Source of the DNA: JACPDI01 sp035463475
GTDB lineage: Bacteria > Acidobacteriota > Vicinamibacteria > Vicinamibacterales > 2-12-FULL-66-21
NCBI GenBank assembly: GCA_035463475.1
Contig: DATHTE010000101.1
Coordinates: 1-64,000, forward strand
Direction: 5' to 3'
DNA length: 64,000 bases
The translations under genes were made by a program, and so were the position numbers. Below the pieces are notes generated by a model. It searched no databases, had not been told where the DNA came from, and saw nothing but the letters and a program-made list of their open reading frames with translations. Within the stretch, counting starts at the first letter, position 1; each line of letters begins with the position of its first letter. This document shows, piece after piece, positions 52,735-59,661 of this stretch.

Positions 52735-53760
52735 ATGCGGGGTCGCGCGCTCGCCGTGCCGATGCTGGCGGCCCTGCTCGCCGCCGCGCGAGCCGCCCCC
52801 GACCCTCCACGCGTCGAAACGCTGAGCGCCATCGGCGGACTGCCGGCCCACATCGCCGGTGCGTTCCAGGAACCCATCTCGTACCAGCGCGCGAAATCGG
52901 GGCGTTCGTACGTGTTCGACCGCCGCGCGCACGCGGTCTGGGGAATCGACCCTGACGCCGACGCACCGCTGAAGATCGTGCAGATCGGCCTCGCCAAAGG
53001 GGAGATCCTGCAGCCGAGCGCGTTCGACCTCGAGCCGGAAGGATCGTTCGTCGTCGCCGACGCGCCCAACGCGCGCGAGCGCGTCCAGATGTTCGACGCG
53101 AACGGCAACCGCATCACGGGGTTCACGCTTCCCGGGCGCAACACCGTCCGCGTGGTGCTCGGGACACTCGTCGTCAACGGCGTCGGGTCGCTGCAGTACA
53201 CCGGGCGATCCGTCCTCATCAACCAGCCGGAGACCGGTTCGCTTATCACGGAGTACGGCATGTCGGGGACGCCGCTGCGGACCATCGGGCTGCTCCGGGC
53301 GACCGGCCACGAGCACGACCGAGACGTGCATCTCGCGCTGAACGTCGGGCTGACAATCGTGAACCCCCGCGGCGGGTTCTACTTCGTCTTCCAGACCGGT
53401 GTCCCGCTTTTCCGCGCGTACGACGGGGAAGGGAGACTGCTCTTCGAGCGGCACATCGAAGGACCCGAGGTCGACCAGATCGTGGCGGCCCTGCCCACCA
53501 GGTGGCCCCGCACGATGACGCCCGGCGGCGAGCTGCCGCTCGTGCCGCCAAACGTCCGCACCGCCGCCGCTGATGCCGACGGCAACCTGTGGATCTCTCT
53601 CACGCCGCCCGTCACCTACGTCTACGACCGCTACGGCGACAAGACGCGAACGGTCCAGTTCCGGGCCGCCACGGGGATCCTCGCGCCCGTCGGCCTGTCG
53701 TTCTCGCCAACTGGACGCTTGCTCGTCGCGCCGGGGTGCTACGAATTCAAGGTGCGATAG
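52735..53760 (+). CDS. Secreted beta-propeller-like (NHL/SMP-type) protein
   Basis: 341 residues with an N-terminal signal-like segment (VPMLAALLAAARAAP). The rest is strand-rich with phrases typical of propeller blades: YVFDRRAHAVWGID, FVVADAPNARERVQMFDANGNRITGF and AADADGNLWISL. No catalytic motif is recognised. Function unknown. It begins one nt after the E1 stop and so is probably co-transcribed, but no metabolic link is evident. Confidence 0.75.
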   Translation: MRGRALAVPMLAALLAAARAAPDPPRVETLSAIGGLPAHIAGAFQEPISYQRAKSGRSYVFDRRAHAVWGIDPDADAPLKIVQIGLAKGEILQPSAFDLEPEGSFVVADAPNARERVQMFDANGNRITGFTLPGRNTVRVVLGTLVVNGVGSLQYTGRSVLINQPETGSLITEYGMSGTPLRTIGLLRATGHEHDRDVHLALNVGLTIVNPRGGFYFVFQTGVPLFRAYDGEGRLLFERHIEGPEVDQIVAALPTRWPRTMTPGGELPLVPPNVRTAAADADGNLWISLTPPVTYVYDRYGDKTRTVQFRAATGILAPVGLSFSPTGRLLVAPGCYEFKVR

Positions 53761-53787
53761 GTTCGACAGGTTCGACGGGTTCGACAG
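53761..53787. repeat. Three-copy 9-bp tandem repeat after the propeller gene
   Basis: GTTCGACAG, GTTCGACGG, GTTCGACAG follow each other directly after the stop codon, then decay into GTTCCGG and GTTCGG. It fills the gap to the convergent gvpK. Confidence 0.8.
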
Positions 53788-53811
53788 GTTCCGGGTTCGG
53801 GTTCATTCCAG

Positions 53812-54270
53812 CTACATCAGTTTCCCGACGGGCCCTAAATCGAGGTTCAGATCCTCGGGCGCGAGGTTGAATTGCTCGGCGAGGTCGTGAATGGTTTCCT
53901 CCAGTCGCATCAGCGCGGTCCCGACGTCTTCGGTCTGCTTCCGCGTGAGCGCCCCTGCCTCGAGGCGCCGGATCGCCTGGCGCTCCAGCAATCGCCGGAT
54001 GAACTCCACGAGGGTGAGCACGAGCTGGATGACCGATCGCTGCACGTCATCCGGGTTCGCGTTCCAGCGGGGCGCGGCGCTGCGGGCCGCGGCGCGCTGG
54101 AGCTCGCGCCGGAGCACGTCGATCTCGCGCGCGCCCACGGCCGACACGATATTGCGGCGGGCGCGCTTCGTTTGCGTGCGGCGCGAGCGTTTCAGCACGC
54201 GGGCAGCGCGACCCGTCGCCGCGCGACGAGACGGACGCGTGCGCCGTGCTCCGCGTCCGCGCCGCGTCAC
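53812..54270 (-). CDS. gvpK: Gas vesicle protein GvpK
   Basis: 152 residues. A 45-residue Arg-rich N-terminal tail precedes the GvpK domain: NPDDVQRSVIQLVLTLVEFIRRLLERQAIRRLEAG, TRKQTEDVGTALMRLEE and the closing HDLAEQFNLAPEDLNLDLGPVG-type sequence. GvpK is one of the proteins required for gas vesicle formation and may act with GvpJ/GvpA in nucleation. The GTG start has GGAGG 5 nt upstream and overlaps the preceding gene's stop. It is the last gene of the gas vesicle operon. Confidence 0.93.
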   Translation of the reverse strand: MTRRGRGARRTRPSRRAATGRAARVLKRSRRTQTKRARRNIVSAVGAREIDVLRRELQRAAARSAAPRWNANPDDVQRSVIQLVLTLVEFIRRLLERQAIRRLEAGALTRKQTEDVGTALMRLEETIHDLAEQFNLAPEDLNLDLGPVGKLM

Positions 54271-54938
54271 GTGACCTCCGCGAACGCGAATGGCGCCCAG
54301 GGGCCGCTGATGGAAATGGCACCGCCACCCCGCCGCGCCAGTTCACGTGTAATCGTCCACGCGTAGTCGGCAACCCGCGCGCGGCGCACCAGGTGATGGA
54401 CCCGGACGAACGCCGCGGGCTCCTTCGCCCAGTCGACGCGGACCGCCTTGATGTACGGCTTCACCGCGCGGTTGAGCGCGGCGACGAGCGGATGGCCCGT
54501 GCCGGCTGCAGCCGCGGCCCGTTCGCGCAGATACTCGGCGCCGCTCCTGGCGCGCCGCGCCGGCCGCCGCGCGGACGTTCGCGGGCCGGAAGGAGTCGCC
54601 GGCACGCGCACGGTCATCTGCACACAGCCTCGAGTCCGTCGCAGCATCGCCTGCAGGTCCGCGCTCCTGGCGCCGAGCGCGTGCTGCAACTCGGTGACGC
54701 CGGCGACGTGGGAACCGAAGCGGGCCGGAAGAAGGTCGGCGCCGGAAGCGACCAACGCCGCGACGATTTTCGCCTGCGCCGTGATCTTCGCCACCGACGG
54801 CTTCGGCGCGCGGAGCGCCGGCTCGACGACGACGTGCAGGCGCCCGACGCGCATGCTCCGCAGCGGCCGCCCGAAGATGCCTGTGGGGCACGCCTTCGCG
54901 GGGCGCTGGGCAATCGCGTAGACGTACAGCCCGTCCAT
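54267..54938 (-). CDS. GvpL/GvpF family gas vesicle protein (third copy)
   Basis: 223 residues. It begins MDGLYVYAIAQRP and ends in AISISGPWAPFAFAEV, the start and end blocks of the GvpF/L family (YxYxI and GPWPPY-type). The middle is Ala/Arg-rich. It is the shortest and most divergent of the three copies in the locus, with GPWAPF instead of GPWPPYNF. GvpF/L proteins bind GvpA in Halobacterium and act as minor structural or chaperone components. Confidence 0.85.
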   Translation of the reverse strand: MDGLYVYAIAQRPAKACPTGIFGRPLRSMRVGRLHVVVEPALRAPKPSVAKITAQAKIVAALVASGADLLPARFGSHVAGVTELQHALGARSADLQAMLRRTRGCVQMTVRVPATPSGPRTSARRPARRARSGAEYLRERAAAAAGTGHPLVAALNRAVKPYIKAVRVDWAKEPAAFVRVHHLVRRARVADYAWTITRELARRGGGAISISGPWAPFAFAEVT

Positions 54939-54940
54939 CG

Positions 54941-55204
54941 TCAGCGACGGTTGCGCTGGCCGAGCATCCGTTCGGCCGCGCTCAGCAGCACCGCGAGCCG
55001 CAGGTACACGAGATCGACCTCCGCAAGCGACAGGATCACCTCGCCGTCGATCATCACGCCCTTGTAAAGCAGGTTGTCCACGACGTCCAGCAGCGTGTCG
55101 TCCGCGTGTTGCAGCGAGGCGACGAGCCTCCCGGGACGGCCGCGCGACGCTTCAGGCGCGGAGAGGCGGCGCCTGGCCTCCCTCCAGGCAGGCGTGCGTG
55201 CCAC
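54941..55204 (-). CDS. GvpA/J/M/S-family gas vesicle protein (small)
   Basis: 87 residues, with the PF00741-type core DTLLDVVDNLLYKGVMIDGEVILSLAEVDLVYLRLAVLLSAAER split as helix-strand-strand-helix: VDNLLYKGVMIDGE, ILSLAEVDLVYLRLAVLL. It lacks the GIVIDAWVRVSLVGI version seen in GvpA, so it is an accessory GvpJ/M/S type, thought to cap or nucleate the vesicle. An Arg-rich N-terminus precedes the core. The GTG start is 1 nt after the previous stop. Confidence 0.88.
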   Translation of the reverse strand: MARTPAWREARRRLSAPEASRGRPGRLVASLQHADDTLLDVVDNLLYKGVMIDGEVILSLAEVDLVYLRLAVLLSAAERMLGQRNRR

Positions 55205-55205
55205 G

Positions 55206-55970
55206 TCAGGCCCCCGCCACGAAGTGATAGGCGGGCCACGGACCGCTCAGGACGAGTTCACAGCCCGCCGCGCTCGCTCTGCGCGCCAGGGCGCTCGCCT
55301 CGCGGGCGAACATCGCCTGCCGGCTTCTGGGCACGAGGAACGCGGCGTCCAGCATCAGGCTCGTGGCCGGCACGTCCCCTTCCCTGCGCACCGCGGCCCG
55401 AGCCACGCGCGCGAGCCGGCGGTAGGCGTCCTCGACCGCGCGCGCGGCCGACGCGGCCGCCTTTCGCCGCGTCTCCCGCTCGGTGCGTTTTCGGAGGAGA
55501 AACGACGTCCCCGACTCGGACCCGCGGCGCGCGCGCGAACCGGTTCGACCGGGCTGCGCACCCGCCGCCGGGGCACACATCATTCTCACGCTCCACTCCG
55601 AACAGCCGGCGATCTTCCTGAACACGCTGCCGAGCGCCCTGGCGGAACCGACGTGGCTGACAGCACTGCGGTCGTCGTTGAAGATGGTGAACAGTTTGAG
55701 GGGGATTACGTCCCCAAGGCGCGCGCAGGATTCGACGACCGCCTCGTGCGCCAGCGCGCGCTCGGCGACCCAGTCGAGACGCTTAAGGCCCCTGTTGATG
55801 GCGGCCGAGCCGTACTGCCGCAGCGGAACGTCCGAGACGATGACCCAGGTGTTACCGGGACCGCGCACGGCGCGTGGCGCGGCGCCGCCGGGCATCGCCG
55901 CCCGGAGCCGCGCGAGCGACGGCCTGCGCCCCCGCTTCACGACACAGTACGCGTATGTCGCTGTTTTCAT
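55206..55970 (-). CDS. GvpL/GvpF family gas vesicle protein (second copy)
   Basis: 254 residues from the ATG at 55970, which overlaps the ATPase stop (ATGA). It starts MKTATYAYCVVKRG, has the conserved LKLFTIFNDDRS and ILHVGS-like block (VIPLKLFTIF), and ends LVLSGPWPAYHFV. The middle holds an Arg-rich linker. The longer upstream frame (11 codons) lies inside the ATPase gene and is rejected. Confidence 0.9.
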   Translation of the reverse strand: MKTATYAYCVVKRGRRPSLARLRAAMPGGAAPRAVRGPGNTWVIVSDVPLRQYGSAAINRGLKRLDWVAERALAHEAVVESCARLGDVIPLKLFTIFNDDRSAVSHVGSARALGSVFRKIAGCSEWSVRMMCAPAAGAQPGRTGSRARRGSESGTSFLLRKRTERETRRKAAASAARAVEDAYRRLARVARAAVRREGDVPATSLMLDAAFLVPRSRQAMFAREASALARRASAAGCELVLSGPWPAYHFVAGA

Positions 55971-58006
55971 CGGTCGGCCGGCGCGCTTCGATCGCCGTGC
56001 CACGACGCGGCCCAGTCGAGAAGTTCCGCGGCTCCGCGCGGCGGAGGCAATCGGAGCGGCGCGTGCATGATATCGCAGACGCGCTGTTCACGCGGCGCCG
56101 CGGACCCGCCGGCGCGCGCGGTGCGCCGGCAGAGCGCGCGAAGCCGATCGACCTCCGCGCGCTCCTCACGCCGGCGCGGCGCGCACGCCGCACACGTTCC
56201 CCGGCTCCCGGCGTTCACGATGAGGAGTGGCGAGGCGATGCGCATCCGCCGCAGCTCGCCGAGCAGCCGCTCGGTCTCGAGCCGCGGGAGCGCCGCCGGA
56301 CGGGTCACGGCCACGAACCTGGCGCGTGACGGTTCCTCCAGCATGGCCCGAAACGCACGAAGGCCGCGCGAGAGCCGCACCAGGTCCTGCGCCAGTTCCT
56401 CCGCCCGTCCCGCGAGCCGATACTTGAGCACGAGCTGCATGAGCAGCGCGACCCACTGTTGCGCGTCGGCGTGCATCGCGAGCAGTCGCAGGGTATGTCC
56501 GGTGGGCGCGGTGTCGATGATGAGCAGGTCCTCGTCTCGATCCTGGACCGTGTTCACCACGCTCAGCAGGGCGACGACCTCGTCGATGCCGGGAGGCGCG
56601 AGCTCGAACAGCTTCTCGAACACCGCGCGGTCGGCCACGGCGTCGAAGGCGGAGCCGCCGCGCAGCCGATCGAAGAACTCGTTCACGCCAGCCTGGTAGC
56701 GGCGGCGGTATTCGTCGAACAGCGCCGGCGCGTTCAGCTCGCGCGCCTGGAGGCTCCACGGGCCGGGCACGCGCCGCCACGTATCACCGACCGACGTGTC
56801 GAGCACGTCGGCCAGCGACGGAGCAGGGTCGGTCGAGATCAGCCTGAGTTGGCGGCCGGGGGCCGCGGCCGCGATGCTGAGCGCGGCCGCGGCCGCGCAC
56901 GTCGTCTTGCCGACGCCCCCCTTGCCGCCAAACAACAGCAGACGTGTGTCCCCCGGGACGTCGAACACCGGCGCCGCGGGCGCCCTGGCCGCTCGCGTTC
57001 GAGCTCGCCGCGGACGGGGCCGCGCAGACGCAGGCAGGAGCGCCCTCCAGGCGACCTTGCGCCGGAGTTCGCGTCCGATGCTCGCCAGCGCCGCCGGGCC
57101 GCGCGGCTCCGTCCGGCGCTCGGCCACGACGCGGAGCGCCAGCGGCCCGCGGCCGAGCGCACGGGCAAGGGACCGCAGCGCCTCGCGCTCGAACCGCGCG
57201 CGCGCGCGGCATTCGGCGCAACGGCTGCCCGTCAGCGGGCTGAGCCTGTTGACGACGATGCCGCGCAGCGGAAACCCGCCGCCGCGGAGCCACGAGATTC
57301 CGTCAATGGTCTCCTCGATGGTGACGGGCTCCGGAAGGGTCACCCAATGGAGGGCGCATCGCGCCGCGTCGTGGAGGCGATTGGCCACTTGCTCCGCGTC
57401 ATGGCGCAGTTCTTCGACCAGCGGATCGGCAGCCACGACGCCGCCGAGCGCGTTCGCGACCATCATGTGGCGCGCGTGCATCGCCTCGAGCAGATCGGTC
57501 AGGGCTGCGACGAGCCGCGGCGTCTCGAGCAGGCGCAGCGTGTGGCCGGTCGGCGCGGTGTCCACGACGATCTCGTCGTACCTCCGCCGCTCGAGTGCGG
57601 TCATGACGAGAAAGGCCGCGAGCTCGTCGAGGCCCGGCAGCGGCAACTGCAGCACGCGGGCGATGTCGTCCTGATCGAGCAGCGTGCCGCGCTGCAGCAG
57701 GCGGGCGATTGCCGGGCGTTTCGCGCGCAGCCACGCGTGCACTACGCCGGCCGCGTCCACCTGCATGACGGTGAGCCGCGGTGCGCGGCGCCGTTGGAGC
57801 GCGTCCAGCAGGGAGTGGGCGGGATCGGTCGAGAGGAGCAGTACCCGGGCGCCGGTCCGGGTGCGGGCCAGTGCCCATGCCGCCGCGCAGGTCGTCTTGC
57901 CGACGCCCCCTTTGCCGCCGAACAGCGTCCAGGAAGGAAACGGTGCCTCAGGGGAAGAGTGAGATCTTGGGATCGCGGCGCGCGCCTTACGGTTCGTCGC
58001 CGCCAA
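55967..58006 (-). CDS. Tandem Get3/ArsA-type ATPase in the gas vesicle operon
   Basis: 679 residues, two fused ArsA/Get3-type P-loop domains. Domain 1 has FGGKGGVGKTT (about residue 30), LLSTDPAHSLLDAL and DTAPTGHTLRLL. Domain 2 has FGGKGGVGKTT (about 360), ISTDPAPSLADVL and the same DTAPTGHTLRLL. Each domain carries a CxxC pair near its end (CAEC, about 260; CAAC, about 602), as in Get3, where this pair binds zinc at the dimer interface. No arsenic genes are near. The TTG at 58006 is the only usable start before the first P-loop, with GAGG 6 nt upstream, and overlaps gvpG by 20 nt. A GvpA-chaperone or assembly role is inferred from context. Confidence 0.85.
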   Translation of the reverse strand: MAATNRKARAAIPRSHSSPEAPFPSWTLFGGKGGVGKTTCAAAWALARTRTGARVLLLSTDPAHSLLDALQRRRAPRLTVMQVDAAGVVHAWLRAKRPAIARLLQRGTLLDQDDIARVLQLPLPGLDELAAFLVMTALERRRYDEIVVDTAPTGHTLRLLETPRLVAALTDLLEAMHARHMMVANALGGVVAADPLVEELRHDAEQVANRLHDAARCALHWVTLPEPVTIEETIDGISWLRGGGFPLRGIVVNRLSPLTGSRCAECRARARFEREALRSLARALGRGPLALRVVAERRTEPRGPAALASIGRELRRKVAWRALLPASARPRPRRARTRAARAPAAPVFDVPGDTRLLLFGGKGGVGKTTCAAAAALSIAAAAPGRQLRLISTDPAPSLADVLDTSVGDTWRRVPGPWSLQARELNAPALFDEYRRRYQAGVNEFFDRLRGGSAFDAVADRAVFEKLFELAPPGIDEVVALLSVVNTVQDRDEDLLIIDTAPTGHTLRLLAMHADAQQWVALLMQLVLKYRLAGRAEELAQDLVRLSRGLRAFRAMLEEPSRARFVAVTRPAALPRLETERLLGELRRMRIASPLLIVNAGSRGTCAACAPRRREERAEVDRLRALCRRTARAGGSAAPREQRVCDIMHAPLRLPPPRGAAELLDWAASWHGDRSAPADR

Positions 58007-58277
58007 GAGTAGCCTCGACGCCCGTGACTTTGAAGTCGCCCGGCGCCTCGCTCCCGCCAGTACGGCGATCGCGGATCGCGCGCAGGCGCGCGAGGAGCGC
58101 TCGCTCGAGCTTCCGGAAATCCCGTTCGCTGATCTCCCCCAGCTCGGCCCGCATCTGCGCGTTCAGGAGTTGCTCGCGCACGGCGGTCTCGTCGTTCAAC
58201 TCCTGATCGACCGCCCTCGCGATCTTGTCGAGCACGAACCGAAGGCCCCCGAAGATCAGGTCATCGACCAGGAGCAT
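57987..58277 (-). CDS. gvpG: Gas vesicle protein GvpG
   Basis: 96 residues. It begins MLLVDDLIFGGLRFVLDKIARAVDQELND, the strongly conserved GvpG N-terminus, followed by a charged helix (EISERDFRKLERALLARLR) and a short acidic tail. GvpG is small, helical and essential in several gas vesicle systems; it pairs with GvpF. Its end overlaps the ATPase start by 20 nt. Confidence 0.93.
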   Translation of the reverse strand: MLLVDDLIFGGLRFVLDKIARAVDQELNDETAVREQLLNAQMRAELGEISERDFRKLERALLARLRAIRDRRTGGSEAPGDFKVTGVEATLGGDEP

Positions 58278-58283
58278 GCGGCC

Positions 58284-59222
58284 TCAGTGCGCCCGCTCCA
58301 GCTTGAGCCGGATGTTGACGAAGTTGTACGGCGGCCACGGGCCCGTGTACTTGAAGGTGAGTTTGTCGAAACGGGCGCCGATCGCCTTGACCCGGGCGTC
58401 GAACGCGTGCTCCATCTGCCGCGCCACGAGGAACGCCGCGTTCATGATCATGCGATCGCCGATCGGCTTGTTCGATCGCGAGGCGACCGAGACGTTCCGC
58501 AGCCCGTCGAAGATCTCGGCGACGTAGCGCTCCGAGCGCGCCTGCAGCGCCTGGTCGATGAGGCGCCCGTACTGCATCCGCGCGAAGTACGTGGACCCGG
58601 ACTGGCTCGAGATTTCCCCCTTGAGCCGCCGGATGTCTTCGTCCTCGTTCTCGATGTCGCGGATCATCTGGTCCCGGTCCCAGAGCACCTTCAGGCCGAA
58701 CTCGAACTTGTCCTGCATCTTGTTGAGCACGTCGGTGAACGCTTCGTACGCGGACCGCAGCAGCTCGACGATGTCCTCGGACGTCTTGAACACGGTCCCG
58801 AACGACATCGGGATCACGGTGTGCTCGCGCATCACCGTCTCGTTGACGCGCTGGTGCGCGAGCACGTTTTCCCGCGTGGGGTCCTGCACCACCATCGGCG
58901 TGCTCGAGACCACCGCCGCCAGGTCGCGGTACGTCACCGTGTGGACCTCGGATGGCTCCTGGCCCAGCCCCAGTGGACCGAAGTAGAGCGGCTTGTCGGA
59001 CTTGATGATGCAGTAGACGTACTTCCCCTCGCTCCGGCTGTCCCCGGTCTTCGGCGTCGGCGCGGGCATCGGGCCGTGGAACCTGACGCCTTCGAGCTTC
59101 TTCGGCCGCGGGGATTCCATCACGGCCGCCTTGCGCCGTGCGGGGGGCCTTGGAGCGCGATCGGCGGTTCCGCGGCCCGCGGACGCCCGCGATCCCGGGT
59201 GCGTGGTCTGACGCTTTGCCAT
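58284..59222 (-). CDS. GvpL/GvpF family gas vesicle protein (first copy)
   Basis: 312 residues. A 65-residue Arg/Pro/Lys-rich extension precedes the GvpF/L domain: KYVYCIIKSDKPLYFGPLGLG at about 66, MSFGTVFKTSEDIVELL, a long central helix with EFGLKVLWDRDQM and the terminal KYTGPWPPYNFVNIRL. It is the best-conserved GvpF/L of the three here. The ATG at 59222 has no Shine-Dalgarno sequence; an internal ATG (MESPRPKK) with AAGGCGG upstream is an alternative start that removes half of the extension. Confidence 0.92.
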   Translation of the reverse strand: MAKRQTTHPGSRASAGRGTADRAPRPPARRKAAVMESPRPKKLEGVRFHGPMPAPTPKTGDSRSEGKYVYCIIKSDKPLYFGPLGLGQEPSEVHTVTYRDLAAVVSSTPMVVQDPTRENVLAHQRVNETVMREHTVIPMSFGTVFKTSEDIVELLRSAYEAFTDVLNKMQDKFEFGLKVLWDRDQMIRDIENEDEDIRRLKGEISSQSGSTYFARMQYGRLIDQALQARSERYVAEIFDGLRNVSVASRSNKPIGDRMIMNAAFLVARQMEHAFDARVKAIGARFDKLTFKYTGPWPPYNFVNIRLKLERAH

Positions 59223-59241
59223 AATTGAGAGCGAGTGCGTG

Positions 59242-59661
59242 TCAGCCGACCCTGGCCTGCGCCGACTTCTTCTTCGCGGCCACGAGCATCCGCTCGATCT
59301 CCATCACGAGCGCGTCGGGCAGGCACGGCTTCGTGACGAACGCGTCGCAGCCCGCCTTCTGCGCGCTGTCCGCGTGTCCCGCCAGCGCGTGCCCGGTCAG
59401 AGCGACCACGGGGATGTCCCTGGTGCGCGCGTCCCCTTTCAGGCGGCGCGTCGCCTCCCACCCGTCCATCCGCGGCAGCGCGAGATCCATCAACACGATG
59501 TCGGGCCTCAAACTCGTGGCCTTCTCCACCGCCTCGAACCCGTTGGACGCCTCGATCACGTCGAACCCCGAGAAGCGCAGGTACTCACTGTACATCTCTC
59601 GCGCGTCCGGGTAATCCTCGACGACGAGCACGAGTGGTTGGCGTCGATCGCGGCCGCTCAT
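59242..59661 (-). CDS. Receiver-only response regulator
   Basis: 139 residues, a single CheY-like receiver. It has the acidic pocket VVEDYPDAREMY, the phospho-acceptor Asp in VLMDLALPRMDGW, the Thr in VALTGHALAG and the Lys in AFVTKPCLP. No output domain, so it signals by protein contact rather than by DNA binding. The start overlaps the histidine kinase stop (ATGA), so the two form a pair. A longer same-strand frame beginning at 61344 is an alternative reading across the kinase. Confidence 0.92.
   Translation of the reverse strand: MSGRDRRQPLVLVVEDYPDAREMYSEYLRFSGFDVIEASNGFEAVEKATSLRPDIVLMDLALPRMDGWEATRRLKGDARTRDIPVVALTGHALAGHADSAQKAGCDAFVTKPCLPDALVMEIERMLVAAKKKSAQARVG

Noticed and set aside
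55967..58006. Arsenic-resistance ATPase ArsA
   Set aside because: No arsenical-resistance gene is present, CxxC pairs are in Get3 positions and the gene is locked into the gas vesicle operon by overlaps on both sides.
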